From Phorcus lineatus (lineage: Eukaryota; Mollusca; Gastropoda; Trochida; Trochidae): DNA of 64,000 bases. How positions within the stretch are numbered: position 1 is the stretch's first letter; each line of letters starts with the position of its first letter. The notes under the pieces are model-generated. The model was not told where the DNA came from and did not search any database. It worked only from the letters and a program-made list of their open reading frames with translations. Positions 12,166 through 24,532 of the stretch are shown here, in pieces. The translations under genes were made by a program, and so were the position numbers. The DNA lies in contig OV121091.1 of NCBI GenBank assembly GCA_921293015.1, positions 38,424,839 to 38,488,838 on the forward strand. The letters are read 5' to 3'.

Positions 12166-12250
12166 TTTGTGACGGACGGACAGACGGACAGACAGACAGA
12201 CGGACAGACGGACAGACAGACAGACGGACAGACGGACAGACGGACGGACA
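12166..12250. repeat. GGACAGAC-type microsatellite
   Basis: Alternating ACGGACAG and ACAGACAG units run up to the element's terminal hairpin. This is part of the mobile element at 11491-12296. Confidence 0.9.
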
Positions 12251-12262
12251 GAATGAACGCTA

Positions 12263-12295
12263 TATACCCCCGCTTACGCTGTAAGGCGGGGGTAT
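12263..12295. repeat. Terminal hairpin of the 170-bp-unit element
   Basis: The arms TATACCCCCGCTTAC and GTAAGGCGGGGGTATA pair with one unpaired G and a tiny loop. This is a local GC-rich spike in AT-rich DNA. Confidence 0.85.
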
Positions 12296-12567
12296 AATAA
12301 CTTAGGTGAGTTAACAAGCGCATATACGGGTATACTTACAAAAATCAGTTAAAAGGTATTTTCAGAAACCCATTAGCTCAACCTAATTGACCCCCTAGAG
12401 CTAATCCATAATCTATCTGTGATGAAAGGATTGCAGGCTATTATTTCCTTCATGTCATGTCAAAAATATAACAAAATGGTCAAATTTAATTAAGAGACAG
12501 TCCTTTATGTAGAAAAATGGGATTTAAAGTAACCGAAATCTTTTTACAGAAATTTAGAAATGTTCAT

Positions 12568-14012
12568 GTACAAAGGGGAGATTCTGGCCCATCTAGGCTG
12601 CCAGTATTTCTTCCCAGTTCTCTATTTTTTTGTACAAGGGGGAGATTCTGGCCCATCTAGGCTACTAGTATTTCTTCCCAGTTCTCTATTGTTATGTACA
12701 AAGGGGAGATTCTGGCCCATCTAGGGTACCAGTATTTCTTCCCATTTCTCTATTTTTTTGTACAAGGGGGAGATTCTGGCCCAGCTAGGCTACTAGTATT
12801 TCTTCCCAGTTCTCTATTGTTATGTACAAAGGAGAGATTCTGGCCCATCTAGGCTACCAGTATTTCTTCCCAGTTCTCTATTTTTTTGTACAAGGGGGAG
12901 ATTCTGGCCCATCTAGGCTACTAGTATTTCTTCCCAGTTCTCTATTGTTATGTACAAAGGAGAGATTCTGGCCCATCTAGGCTACCAGTATTTCTTCCCA
13001 GTTCTCTATTTTTTTGTACAAGGGGGAGATTCTGGCCCATCTAGGCTACCAGTATTTCTTCCCAGTTCTCTATTGTAATGTACAAAGGAGAGATTCTGGC
13101 CCATCTAGGCTACCAGTATTTCTTCCCAGTTCTCTATTGTAATGTACAAGGGGGAGATTCTGGCCCATCTAGGCTACTAGTATTTCTTCCCAGTTCTCTA
13201 TTGTAATGTACAAAGGAGAGCTTCTGGCCCATCTAGGCTACCAGTATTTCTTCCCAGTTCTCTATTGTTATGTACAAAGGGGAGATTCTGGCCCATCTAG
13301 GCTACCAGTATTTCTTCCCAGTTCTCTATTTTTTTGTACAAGGGGGAGATTCTGGCCCATCTAGGCTACTAGTATTTCTTCCCAGTTCTCTATTGTAATG
13401 TACAAGGGGGAGATTCTGGCCCAGCTAGGGTACCAGTATTTCTTCCCAGTTCTCTATTGTAATGTACAAGGGGGAGATTCTGGCCCAGCTAGGCTACTAG
13501 TATTTCTTCCCAGTTCTCTATTGTAATGTACAAGGGGGAGATTCTGGCCCATCTAGGCTACTAGTATTTCTTCCCAGTTCTCTATTGTAATGTACAAGGG
13601 GGAGATTCTGGCCCATCTAGGCTACTAGTATTTCTTCCCAGTTCTCTATTGTAATGTACAAGGGGGAGATTCTGGCCCATCTAGGCTACTAGTATTTCTT
13701 CCCAGTTCTCTATTGTAATGTACAAGGGGGAGATTCTGGCCCAGCTAGGGTACCAGTATTTCTTCCCAGTTCTCTATTGTAATGTACAAGGGGGAGATTC
13801 TGGCCCAGCTAGGCTACTAGTATTTCTTCCCAGTTCTCTATTGTAATGTACAAGGGGGAGATTCTGGCCCATCTAGGCTACTAGTATTTCTTCCCAGTTC
13901 TCTATTGTAATGTACAAGGGGGAGATTCTGGCCCAGCTAGGCATATTTCTTCAAAACCTTTGCTTGTTTTGTACAAAAAGGTTCTGGCTAAGTTAGGGTA
14001 CTAGTACCTAGT
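12568..14012. repeat. 64-bp satellite-like array, 21 full units
   Basis: GTACAA starts every 64 bases without indels from 12568 to 13912 (21 complete units). A degenerate 59-bp unit and a decayed partial unit follow to about 14012. The unit carries GGGGAGATTCTGGCCCATCT, AGGCTACCAGTATTTC and TTCCCAGTTCTCTATTG. In the left half two unit types (TTTTTTTGTACAAGGGGG and GTTATGTACAAAGG) alternate, giving a 128-bp dimer. In the right half nearly all units have GTAATGTACAAGGGGG and a five-unit (320-bp) order repeats from 13400 and 13720. Confidence 0.95.
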
Positions 14013-14228
14013 AGTAAAATATGAGAAAAACTTCATTGAAACAAGATAAGCTTGAACTATGTGAGGTAAAGAAATATTATTGTATTTTGTAGTTTGTATT
14101 GAATGACACACTTCAGTTAATTGATTAACATCTTTTATAAACCAAGACTCCATGATCAGAAAAATTAAGTAGAGAACTGTAGTTGACTACAAATAAAAAA
14201 TGTGAAAGATGAACTCAACTGCTCAAAA

Positions 14229-14600
14229 ACACAGAAACATGATGGATGGAAGAAATGAAAAGGCTCAGGAAAATAGTCTCGAGCAAACATGTATTTAAAG
14301 TTTTCACTTTTGGTAATGTCTTCCTGTTGACACCTTAATTGTCACTGAATGACATTTCATATCAATTTATTTGCACCCATCACTGTTCAGACACGGCAGA
14401 AATTGGTATCCATGGAAACAAGACTCAAACACTGACAGGCACTTCCTGACAGAACCAGAGGTTTAAGCTTCATTACGATCATACAAAACGTAACGGTGTG
14501 AAGGATCCTCGAGTAGTGACAGAAGTTAAATCAGGAACATGACAAAATATTATGTCCATGTATAAGAGACAAGATCTTGAGGTTGATTTGTACATGGGGT
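14229..14600 (-). repeat. Dispersed repeat, copy 1 (inverted)
   Basis: Its reverse complement matches 37671-38006 and 40470-40760. Shared blocks in order are CATGTTCC, CACACCGTTA.GTTTTGTATGA, CGTAATGA, TCTGTCAGGAAGTG.CTGTCAG, GTCTTGTTTCCATGGA, CCAATTTCT, GTCATTCA.TGACAA and AAGGTGTCAACAGGAAGA. No tRNA-like head or poly(A) tail is evident. It is a moderately old interspersed repeat, family unknown. Confidence 0.8.
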
Positions 14601-14775
14601 TTAGACACTAGCCAAAGAATCAAATCCTTAAATCCCTGATTGTCGATTTCGTCAACTAACTGTAATCATATGAACAGACTTCTCAGAGTGGTTCGAATAT
14701 TGACGTTCTTTTCCAAAGTGTAAATATAAAATTGAACTGATGTGTAGCTGCTAAGTAGCAGTTTTTGTTGATAGC

Positions 14776-15210
14776 CTTTTATCATTTCATCATTTCAATC
14801 CTTATGATTGAAACCATCTGTATACAAAAGCAGTGATGCATCCTCACTGTGAGACAAGCCGATTCTCAGATTCCTATGTTGGTAGGCTCTAAAACAAAGT
14901 CAATATGGATTGACAAGTCTTTTATCATTTCATCATTTCAATCCTTATGATTGAAACAATCTGTATACAAAAGCAGTGATGCATTCTCATGGTGAGACAA
15001 GCTGATTCTCAGATTCCTAAGTTGGTAGGTTCTATAACAAAGTCAATATGGATTTACAAGTCTTTTATCATTTTATCATATCAATCCTTATGTTTGAAAC
15101 CATCTGTATACAAAAGCAGTGATGCATTCTCATGGTGAGACAAGCTGATTCTCAGAGTTCTAAGTTGGTAGGATTTATAAGAAAGACGGATTTACAAGTC
15201 TCTTATCATT
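14776..15210. repeat. 143-bp tandem repeat, three copies
   Basis: CTTTTATCATTTCATCATTTC or a close variant starts at 14776, 14919 and 15062, with a truncated fourth start at 15200. Each unit holds CAATCCTTATGATTGAAAC, TGTATACAAAAGCAGTGATG and GAGACAAGC.GATTCTCAGA. Confidence 0.9.
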
Positions 15211-15289
15211 TGCAACAACACTGTTCAAGTTTACACTCCTCCTGCCATTCATCAGGTGAATCGGGAGCTAATTTTTGTCACTAGTTTAT

Positions 15290-15580
15290 TGAGATTTGCT
15301 GGAAAATTTGATATACCCAAAACTTTGAGACATTTGTATCCTGTGTGACTCAGGAATACACAATTGAGTCAATATGTTCTTGCAATAAGACCATTGTTGG
15401 TTTCTTCCTGTCCCTTAATCAAATGAAAGACAAGCTTATGTCCCCACTGATTTGTTGAAGTATGCCACAGTTTCTGTGAAGTAAACGAATATGATATACA
15501 CAAGCCCTTGAGACATTTGTATCCACTGTCCATCAGGAACACACAATTGAGTCAACATGTACTTCAGTAGATACAAGCAA
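15290..15580. repeat. Direct duplication, ~184-bp period
   Basis: TTGAGACATTTGTATCC at 15324 and 15508 is followed in both by CA(T)CAGGAA.ACACAATTGAGTCAA. The two copies are diverged. This is the last of the tandem structures that begin near 10.6 kb. Confidence 0.65.
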
Positions 15581-17172
15581 TGGAGAAGGTTGTGATGAAA
15601 AAAGGATGCCAAACACATTATCAGATACACCTTCGAAGAAGACATGGAATTCCAAACTTCTTCAAGTGTATATTTTCACAACATGTGCAGTGTAAGGACA
15701 TGTTTACACCAACATGCTTCCCATGTAGATACTCACAATATGCAGGAGCATTCAAAGGACAAGGACATGTATACAACTATACAAAACACTGATGATATCC
15801 TGCCCAGATCTCTCAACAACCTAATAAAGCATTTGAAGTAAGCCATCTTGACATTCCAAGACCTGCAACTTTGGATATGGCTGGTGAAATTGCCTCTCTC
15901 AGCTGACTTTTTCATTTATTTATTTACCCTGATGCCCAACAAAACATCAATTCTATTTGAAGTAGCCTGTTTTGTTTGTTTGTAAGACTAAGATGTATCA
16001 GTCTGGTAAGTGTGGTACGTGTCAGATTTCTCATCACAATGAAAACATCACTAAACCTGGGATGAGCAAGTACCAAGGTATGACACCACTATTATAAACT
16101 CCAATGTTTTTAATCTGGGATGTAATACATTATTGAAACGCAACAAGACATGGCACTTGTCTTTCTACCGGCGTATGATTAACCTGGGGATCACAAAAGA
16201 AGCTCTTTTAAACAACACCATTACTGTACGAGACTGTGAAGAATTGTCATTCCAAGCCTTTATCAGAACATGGAAAACAGCAATACAACGTGAAAATGCT
16301 AAAAGAGGTCGGGGGAAAAAAAACAAGCTTCCATTTCCATGTATTTATATTTATACATATAAACAATTCAAGCACTAGGCTTTTCTCCTGTAAATTGTTA
16401 GTTGTTAGGTCAAGATGTTTTAAAGAATAATAAATAGTAAACTATGCTTCTGAGTCAAATAGATAAAACAGTTAACAGTGAACTCTTTCCTTGAAGAAAA
16501 GCAATACTTTTGATAATTTCAACTTTTTAAATGTTATGGTACCTGAAGTTCAGACTTCAGTTCTCAGTTCCTTTAAATGAATTCTGGTTGAAAGTGACAT
16601 TACTGTATATGGCTTGATGTCAGGTATTTTGTTTTTTGTAAGAATGGTGAGGATTAGATACCAGGGCATGAACTATCAGAAAGGAACCATTCTTCAACAT
16701 TATCAATTACTTAAAAGTAAAACATGATTTACATCATTTTTAGCATTGTGCACAGATTACTTTTTCTTAAAACCATTTTATAAGCACAACTTACAGTATT
16801 TTATCTTCTGTGATGCCATTGATTAAACTTCACATCAGAGAACCAAAACACTTCATTACTGGTCCTAATTATCAAAAATAACATTAATAAACAGTTAATG
16901 AAAAATATCATACTGAGAGAGTGTCATACAAATAACCAGAAATTGATATTTGTGCATCAACCTTATTTAGTCCCTCCTATGCATACAAAGCTTTCACAAT
17001 CATTTCTTCAAAATTAAATGAGAGACTTGCTTATATAATACTCTGTTCCAGGTTAAATTCATCTGACCCATTCACTCAAACTCTGGTCAAATTACTTAAA
17101 CACAAACAATGCTCTAACAAAGTTCCAAGAAGGCTCTTCTCCAAGCTAAGTAAACCAAAATCAGTGAGGCTC
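15581..17172. other. Unique sequence, no gene supported
   Basis: Overlapping plus-strand open frames at 15580-15841 and 16133-16430 run in different frames with no clear splice borders or protein character. No repeats are recognised. Confidence 0.45.
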
Positions 17173-17340
17173 CTAACTCCAAACAGAGATATTCATCACT
17201 GTTATGGCTCCCAAGCTGCAAAATAAGACACCCTCCATCAATGAACTGCAGCAGTCTCTGGCATCATTATGAGCACTATCTGCATCAGTAGCCAGAGGCT
17301 GTCTTTTCCGCCTGGGTGCCATTAGTGGTCTGCTGTATTG
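17173..17340 (-). CDS. Possible exon, unrecognised basic peptide (low confidence)
   Basis: On the minus strand a pyrimidine-rich TTGTGTCTGTCCAGCC..CCTAG precedes 17340 as an acceptor-like site. The frame then reads QYSRPL, MAPRRKRQPLATDADSAHND, ARDCCSSLMEG, and stays open to a TAG at 17173-17175. A weak donor-like GAGG|GTGTC lies near 17212. The start of the peptide is strongly basic (PRRKR), like a nuclear localisation stretch. The sequence around it (17200-17530) is less AT-rich than the surroundings. An upstream stop in the same frame means that either the acceptor or the ATG at 17322 would set the start. No family is recognised. Confidence 0.25.
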   Translation of the reverse strand, partial: QYSRPLMAPRRKRQPLATDADSAHNDARDCCSSLMEGVLFCSLGAITVMNISVWS

Positions 17341-20300
17341 CTAGGTAAGGCTGGACAGACACAAGTAGTCAATGGTCTGCAGGTTCTTATGGCCATCAGA
17401 AGGACTGGGTTTACATTAGCCTCACTCTCCATTAGATCTCAGAGGCCTCAGAAGAGAACCTTCTTGGTCTGCTTCACAGGAACTGCTTGCTGTGGCTGAT
17501 GGTGCAGAAATATTTACTGTTAGTAGTCGCTAGGTCTTTGGTACAATATAATGAATACCAGAAGCCTTTATGGAGAAAGTTCACATGGACAGATCAACAG
17601 AAAGCAATGCGTACTTGTATGAATTCAATGTTATATAATTAGCAAAAAGCACATGCCTGATTGTAAAATCCAAAGTAAATCTTATCCTAATCTTGGAATG
17701 ACGCCATGTCCTCTTATAGTTTATAATGGACTACATTTCATCATGTGAATAACTTCATAAATTATATCAAATTTTATCCTCTTTTTGTAAGGATGGAAAA
17801 TAAACAGTAATATTCACCAATTCTCGTGTGCACCAATGTTTCAACTCATGATAAATATGCTTTCACTCAGCAAACTTGGCTGAGCTTGTTTGCCTTACAA
17901 AGCTTCAATCTTTATGTCATATCTCCATGTACCATAACGTTTTCCTAACACCAAAAATTGAACTTAGTCCTAGATGAGAGATGGCAATAACTTATGGGAC
18001 CAGCAGCATCATGCATACCATCATCTCAATCAGTTTACGTGGTGTTCTATACATGTCCATGGACAAAACAAGTTCTATTTCCATTGATAAACTCTCTAAA
18101 ATTAAGCTTTATGAGTACATACAATTAGACATATATTTATTTTATGAAAAAAATTCTATTATCTTTTCATTAGATAAATTACTACTTTGTCAGATATTGG
18201 AAAGAGCCCTTTAAAATTGCTATTTGTAGAGATGTTCAAAATGTAATTTGAACTTGTTTTTCAAATTTTCAAGTTACAGCTAAGGATGAAGTTTTGATGA
18301 AAGTACTATGAGAAACATTTGTTTAATTAAACTAAAAAACACTTGGTATTGATTAACCAAAAATGGAATTGAAAAAGCTCAAGAAAAATGGCTAAAGAAA
18401 ATCTTCTGAATATACAGTATCGGAGCACAAAAGTTTTAAAAGTGTTAAGGTTGTAAAAATCAGACAGCGCAACAAACTCTGAAATGAATTATATAATGAA
18501 GATGCCTTACAACATGGAGGATATATGAGAAAACTTTTCTTTCGAAATCTTTCATCATTTCTTTTCATATCCAGGTAATATGAGATTACTTTTATATTTG
18601 CATTGAGCTTGTAATTTTGAAAAGCAATCTTGATGCAGGAAAATAAAATATATACATCATTGTGACATAACAAAGAAAACCACTTTATCATTGCAGGAAA
18701 AATTGCACAAAATTGCCTTTATTTCAATCATGACATCTCTGTATTGCATTTTCTAACATTGGAATATTGGCTTACAACTTCCAGCTGAAAACAGATGGAA
18801 TAAAGACTTTATGCATTCTCAGAAATTTTATTACGAGAAATGCAGACAGGGTAATGTGAGTTATGGAGTAGCTCGTCTTTACTACTTCACATGTTCACAC
18901 ATAAACAAAATTAAGGAAACTTTGAGGTAATAATGGTGACAATTTTGGTTATAGCTATAGTTGTTCTAATTTTATTACATAAAGATCTTCTGCAAATGCT
19001 TGAAATGAAAAATAATAGTATAAAACTAAAATAAAATTTTACATTTTTCATATTGCTGATGTAATGGTTTAAAAAGTTCATAAAGAAGCAAACTTGCAAA
19101 TTCTTTTAATCACCTGTCTATGATAAACTTATTCCATGACCCCTGAGCAAGCACATGACAAACTTCTTAAAAGCAAGTTCATATTAAGAAATAGAATATT
19201 CTGTTGTTTTGACAGCCCTTGAACAAGAATTGTCATTTTGATAATGAAAAAAATTATAATCATTATTTTCTTTGAGATTAGGAATTATTTGGCTTCATTA
19301 ATAAACTTCAGCAGCAATATGAACATAAAAGATTTATTCAGTATTTAATCACATATTTTTAACCTTCCCTGTATTGTCTAAGAGAATTAATTAAGAAAGT
19401 CATCATATCAAATTATTACATCAGAATGCACTGCATATATACTGCATATCCATGAATATAGACAGATGTGCGTTCATTGCACACAATAGCTGAGTTTACA
19501 TAATTGTTTTCATACAAATGTTTTTTTTTTCTGTCAAGAAAACAAATTCTGGGGACTTTCTATATTTTTTAACTTGTGACTGATGAAAAATATATTCTCT
19601 TTTTTCAATTGTCAAATGTGTTATCTCTGATATATCATCTGTCTTTCATAAAAAAAACACATATCAGTTACATTTAATAATGTTTCCCTTCCCTAAAAGA
19701 AAAGTATTGAAATAAAAATGATTAATATTCATTGATCTTAACTGAATTATTTCAATGCACAATATATGCATGTCAAAACTTCAATTGACCTGTGTGGGCT
19801 CATTCTGTTCAAGGAGTATCAAACACTGAACTAGTCTGAGTTCGATTTTTGTTATTTATATTAATAACACATTCCTTCATGTATTTATAGCTTAAGAAAA
19901 AAATGTCCTTGTTCACTCATTCTGTAATGATAGGATAATTTACATAGATATCAGAAAAATTTGTATTTTTATAAAACCAGAAGTGTTCCATCTTGTTTAC
20001 ACTATCAACACTACAAGGCAAGACAAACAATTGCCTGAAGACAGCAAGACACAAGTTCGAGACACAAAGACCCACTTTAGATAACCCAGTTCTTCATCAA
20101 AGAGAGCAAAACAGGAGTAAATGTGAGTTTCCTCCTCTATAAAGTACTGTTGATGGGTACGTGTCAGACTGCTGCTAATACGGACATGGAGAAAAGACAG
20201 ACAGATGGACGGACAAGCAGCTGTTTGGTCTAATTCTTGTAGAGAAACTCATGCAAATAAATAAACAGACCGTGAAGACATAAATCCTGAAAGCTCTTCT

Positions 20301-23300
20301 CTGTTACAGCAGTTGCAAGAATAGAACTGATTGTTTTACCGTTGAAATCTGTGTTACAACCGTAAAAAGTCCTACTTATCATGTCTTATCCAAATGAAAA
20401 AATTAAAGCAAGTCCCACAATAAAGTTGTTATCCAGAAAATCTTGTTTTCCTCAAAAGGTAACATTTGAATTTTATGATATTTAATCACTGATGCTAATG
20501 TTTCACGAACAAACTAAAGAAGATATCTTATCAAAATGCTGATACAATCAGATAATGAATATAAGTTTTATTTTTGCACAATATAGACATTGAATTGGTA
20601 ACAGTGAATCAGTGACAAGAGAGACACTGATATGTACAAAGCAGATATACAAGCTCCAGTATAGCGGTGTATCTCCACACCTACCTCCCTGCTCTTCACA
20701 TGTAGGTAAACATCTAGCCAGCAGGTAAACATACTTACCTCAGACCTGTACAAATAGAACTTTTTTTACAACATTCAATAGTTTGATCTGGTATCTGTAA
20801 CACTCTGAAGAAGACAGATAAGGAGCTGGTTCTACTTCAAATGCTGGCAATTGCTACAGTTCAGGTATATAAAACACCCAATACATTCTGTATGCTCTTC
20901 ACTTAAAGGTACACCTCAATGGCGGGTAACATCTTTATACTCAAGACCTTTATAAAGAAAGTTATAAAAACATTAATTGGCTTTTATGTTTTCATAAAGA
21001 TTGGTAACAGTGTTGCTATGATTGTCAACCATGCTTCTATAGATACCTGAATCAGGATCAATGGATTAAAGTCATTGAAGTTGCCCTGACAAGGAATCTA
21101 TTTCTATGAGGATGCTATAAAAAGATTGTAATGATCAGGAATAGTGTGCGACTAAATAGACATGAAATAAGCAGAATGTCCTGGCATCTTCTTAACGTCA
21201 ACAGCTACTCATCAAAAGAAGTATGTGTCTCAATAATGCCAAGAGACTTCTGGCTATGAACTTCCGATCCGAATGGTATATTGTTTAAGAATTGATGCAG
21301 TCAGTAGATGTTCACATAAAGCAATGAAGTGTTCATTGTTTGTGGTGTAGTTGGGAAACATGCATTGAGTATTGGGTATATGGTTGTATGACAGCAAGGG
21401 TCAGAACGTATCATTTGTGAATGTCAACCAAAACAAACGAATTCAGGTATTGAAGCGAGTTAGATTACTGACAATACCGGAGAAAACAGTAAGATCTCAC
21501 CACGTCAATACCAGGATTCTACGTCTTTGACACATGAGCCTCTTAATTAAAAACAAGAATAAGAAATCTGTTGCCTACGGAACTACATGAACATACTATA
21601 AATGAAACAATAAAGTCTTACCTTAAATGCAACATTAAGTGAAAAGTCATTAACCTTCAGAAAAGATGAATAAACTGATCAGTTTGCAAGCTTTTCATCT
21701 ATTTCCCTGCAGCATTAGATCTTTAACCTAGGAAATAATTGTAGTTAGCAAGTTTAAATGAGTTATTGTGAAATGAGATGACTTTACAACTTCTTTTAAA
21801 CTTGTTCAAGTCACAACCCATCAAAAATACATCCACCCAAATAAACTCTCACTCTTCACTGTCTTAGTTGTCTGTGTTTTATCATTGTAAGTGGCTGGAG
21901 TAGATCTGCTCCTACAGACAGAATTGTTATAAGTACAAGCTCTTTGTTGCTTCTCAATTTCAAAATCTACTGGAAATGGAAATGGTAATTTTTGGCAATA
22001 GAACAATCCGTGATTCCAAAATAACCTGTGCTCAAATAGTAATACAGACAACTTTTGATCATAAACATACGAAAACCTCGTAAGAAAAGTGAATTGTTAC
22101 AAAAGTGTGGATATGCTGTTATCAGTTACATTTCTTTAGCATCACAATGGATGCTGAATGCAATGAAACATCTGAAATACAATGAGTTGTCTGTTTTCTT
22201 ATCATCCCAAACTTCCTGGAACAAGCGATAAAGTCAACAATAATCTGTTTTGAAAACACTTCATGTAGCTTTATGTCATATTAAGTAGAGCAGTGTCTTA
22301 AACTGTCTTCCATGATTGTGCTTTATAAACTAAACATTTTCCTTGTGATGATGTTGATACCTGTAGTCATGTCTACCATCATACTCTCGGGAGGTTCAAT
22401 AAACTTAATTTCTTCATTGAACCATCAAACTCTCCTTATTTTGTGGAAAACATACTACAACTAAACTTGATCTTGGCATGTATATCAAAGTATGAGTCCA
22501 TCGATTGAATTCCTCATTAGACCTTGTTATGAACAAATATCAAATTAAGATAAAAAAGCAATTTATGCTTGTCCACAAGGATATTTCAAATGAGACCCTG
22601 ATGCCATATCTAAACACAAATATCCTTTGCCCTCTAATGTTTCTACCCTATGTCACTTCTCACTGCAAAACCATTGTACTAGGAAATCAACTAGACAAGG
22701 AAAATAACTATTGTATGCTTTGGTTGGTATTACAGCATTAACTATGGCAACAATTGCTACATGTGAATGGTCTGAGAGTTGGCAGTTTGGTACCAAAGAT
22801 AATAATGAGGCAGTAATTGGTTGCCAATGCACACAGCTAACAGTGGTAGACACGATCAATAAGAGTTTTGACACTGTTGGGATTCAACCTTATCGAAGAA
22901 CTTACACAGAGACCTTCACATCAAATCACTAGAGATTTCTACTCTATCACTATATATATCTGAAGCTAATTTTGCAGAGTATTCTTCTCCCTTCCAAAAT
23001 GCTGCCAACCCACAGACCTGTACCTTCCGATTATTAGCCTATTTTGCCTCAGAAATCAGTATCAAACTGGAGTCAAACACCTCATTTGTGTTTTGTGAAC
23101 AAAAACTAAAGCCTTATCATTATGAAAGCATCATCCCAGAGTTCAATTTTTTGTAACAACTGGTGAAATCTTGTGATATCAATTCACGATTCCATAAGGG
23201 ATTTCTTCAGCAGGACTTGTAACTACATCAGAACACAAGTGTCCCATATAATTCCAACCTCTGTCTTCTCTCATTACTGGACCATATCACTGTGAAATCA

Positions 23301-23351
23301 ACTGGACGTGCAGTTTAAATTCTGTCTGAGTGGCTGATTTCAGTCTGGTCT
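17341..23351. other. Six kilobases of AT-rich unique sequence, no gene
   Basis: Only short chance open frames are seen (for example 18392-18691 minus and 22505-22932 plus), without splice-like borders or recognisable protein character. Consensus donor-like GAG|GTAAGT exists on the minus strand near 20737, but no open exon precedes it. Confidence 0.5.
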
Positions 23352-23735
23352 GGTAAACATTGCCATATGAACTAACAAACATTAGTCCACGCTTTCTTAA
23401 AAGGTTTAAACTTTGAGTGACGAAATCACAGTTGAAATACTATCTGTGGAAAAAACATCTTAAATGGGTCCATTCTGAAATGAAACCTGATTTGTGTCAG
23501 GTAAACATTGCTATATGAACTAACAAACATTAGTGCATGCTTTCTTAAAAGGCTTAAAATTTGAGTGACGAAATCAATGTTGAAATACTTACTGTGGAAA
23601 AAACATCTTAAATGTGTCCATCCTGAAATGAAACCTGATTTGTGTCTGGTGAATAAGACTGTCATGTTGTTATTGAACAGACATCAGTCCATTCTATCTT
23701 AAATGGCTTTACTTGAGTAAAAGAAAACTATTATG
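23352..23735. repeat. 148-bp tandem repeat, 2.6 copies
   Basis: Units start at 23352, 23500 and 23648 (148-bp steps). They share GGTAAACATTGC.ATATGAAC, CTTTCTTAAAAGG.TTAAA, TTTGAGTGACGAAATCA and GTGGAAAAAACATCTTAAAT. The third unit is diverged and truncated. Confidence 0.88.
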
Positions 23736-23869
23736 ACATGCTACATGTGCTAACAAAAACACAGTTTGGAGTTTTCTTGGATATAACTTCTGTGAGCAAA
23801 GACATAGTGTAGTGTTGACTGCATTAGCCACAAACAAAAACTACAAGTGTTTGCCACTAACATGGCAAT

Positions 23870-24532
23870 GTCCCCCGCCGTTATGAGATATTTGGCATAA
23901 TGAATATTATCGCGTTAACAATGTATTACAGTGTCATGGTGACCATGAAAATGAGGTCAAGGTCATCAAAGTCGACTGGCGTCTGAGTCTTCCGCCATTG
24001 AAAGCTGTCAACAAATATGAACACTAGGTGCACGTTAACAATGTATTAGAAATTGGTCAAAGTGTTGTAGTGACCTTAAAAATGACGTCAAGGTCACCAA
24101 AGTCGACTGGCATTTTAATCTTCCTCCATTGAAAGCTGTCACCAAATATGAACACTTTAGGTGCTAAGCTACACGAGTTTGTCGTTGTGACCTTGAAAAT
24201 GACGTCAAGGTCACCAAAGTCGACTGGCATCTTAGTCTTCCTCCATTGAAAGCTGTCACCAAATATGAAAACTCTAGGTGCTAAGCTTCATGAGTTATCG
24301 CGTTAACAAGATTCCGGACTTACGTGGTGAAGTGGTGACCTTGAAAATGACGTCAAGGTCACTAAAGTTGACTGGCGTCTGAGTCTTCCTCCATTGAAAG
24401 CTGTCACCAAATATGAACACTCTAGGTGCTAAGCTTCATGAGTTATCGCGTTAACAAGAATCCGGACGTACGTACGGACAGACGCCGCTGAATTCATAGT
24501 CCCCCGTTCCGCGCTGCGGCGGGGGACAATAA
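23870..24532 (+). mobile_element. Complete GTCCCCC...GGGGGAC non-autonomous element
   Basis: The 5' end GTCCCCCGCCG (23870-23880) is the exact inverse of CGGCGGGGGAC (24517-24527), an 11-bp terminal inverted repeat. The right end also folds on itself (24499-24527). Inside are four diverged units of ~117-148 bp marked by GACCTTGAAAATGACGTCAA, CAAAGTCGACTGGC, CCATTGAAAGCTGTCACC and ATCGCGTTAACAA, then ACGTACGGACAGACG before the 3' hairpin. The plan parallels the element at 11491-12296 although the sequences differ. There is no coding capacity. Confidence 0.8.

Larger units (their letters stand above)
11491..12296 (+). mobile_element. 3' part of the 170-bp-unit element, with microsatellite and hairpin
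   Basis: Units of exactly 170 bp are marked by GTCATGTTTCCATGGAAAC at 11511, 11681, 11851 and 12021. The last unit runs into a GGACAGAC-type microsatellite at about 12166-12250 and then the terminal hairpin at 12263-12295, followed by ATAA. The same unit occurs at 7651-8003, so 7535-12296 may be one element interrupted or expanded in the middle, or two copies. Array, microsatellite and 3' hairpin match the plan of HINE/Helentron-like elements of molluscs; no transposase or helicase is encoded. Confidence 0.8.

Noticed and set aside
12096-12323. Open frames on both strands rich in TDGQTDRR or SVCLSVCPS
   Set aside because: They are translations of the GGACAGAC microsatellite.
12568-14012. CRISPR-like array
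   Set aside because: Units are contiguous 64-bp copies without unique spacers, in eukaryotic DNA.
18392-18691. 99-codon minus-strand open frame
   Set aside because: Phenylalanine/lysine/leucine/serine-rich reading typical of AT-rich noncoding DNA, with no splice or start support.
20737-20753. Exon before the consensus donor GAG|GTAAGT on the minus strand
   Set aside because: The only nearby acceptor would leave a 7-base exon, and the continuing frame contains a stop.
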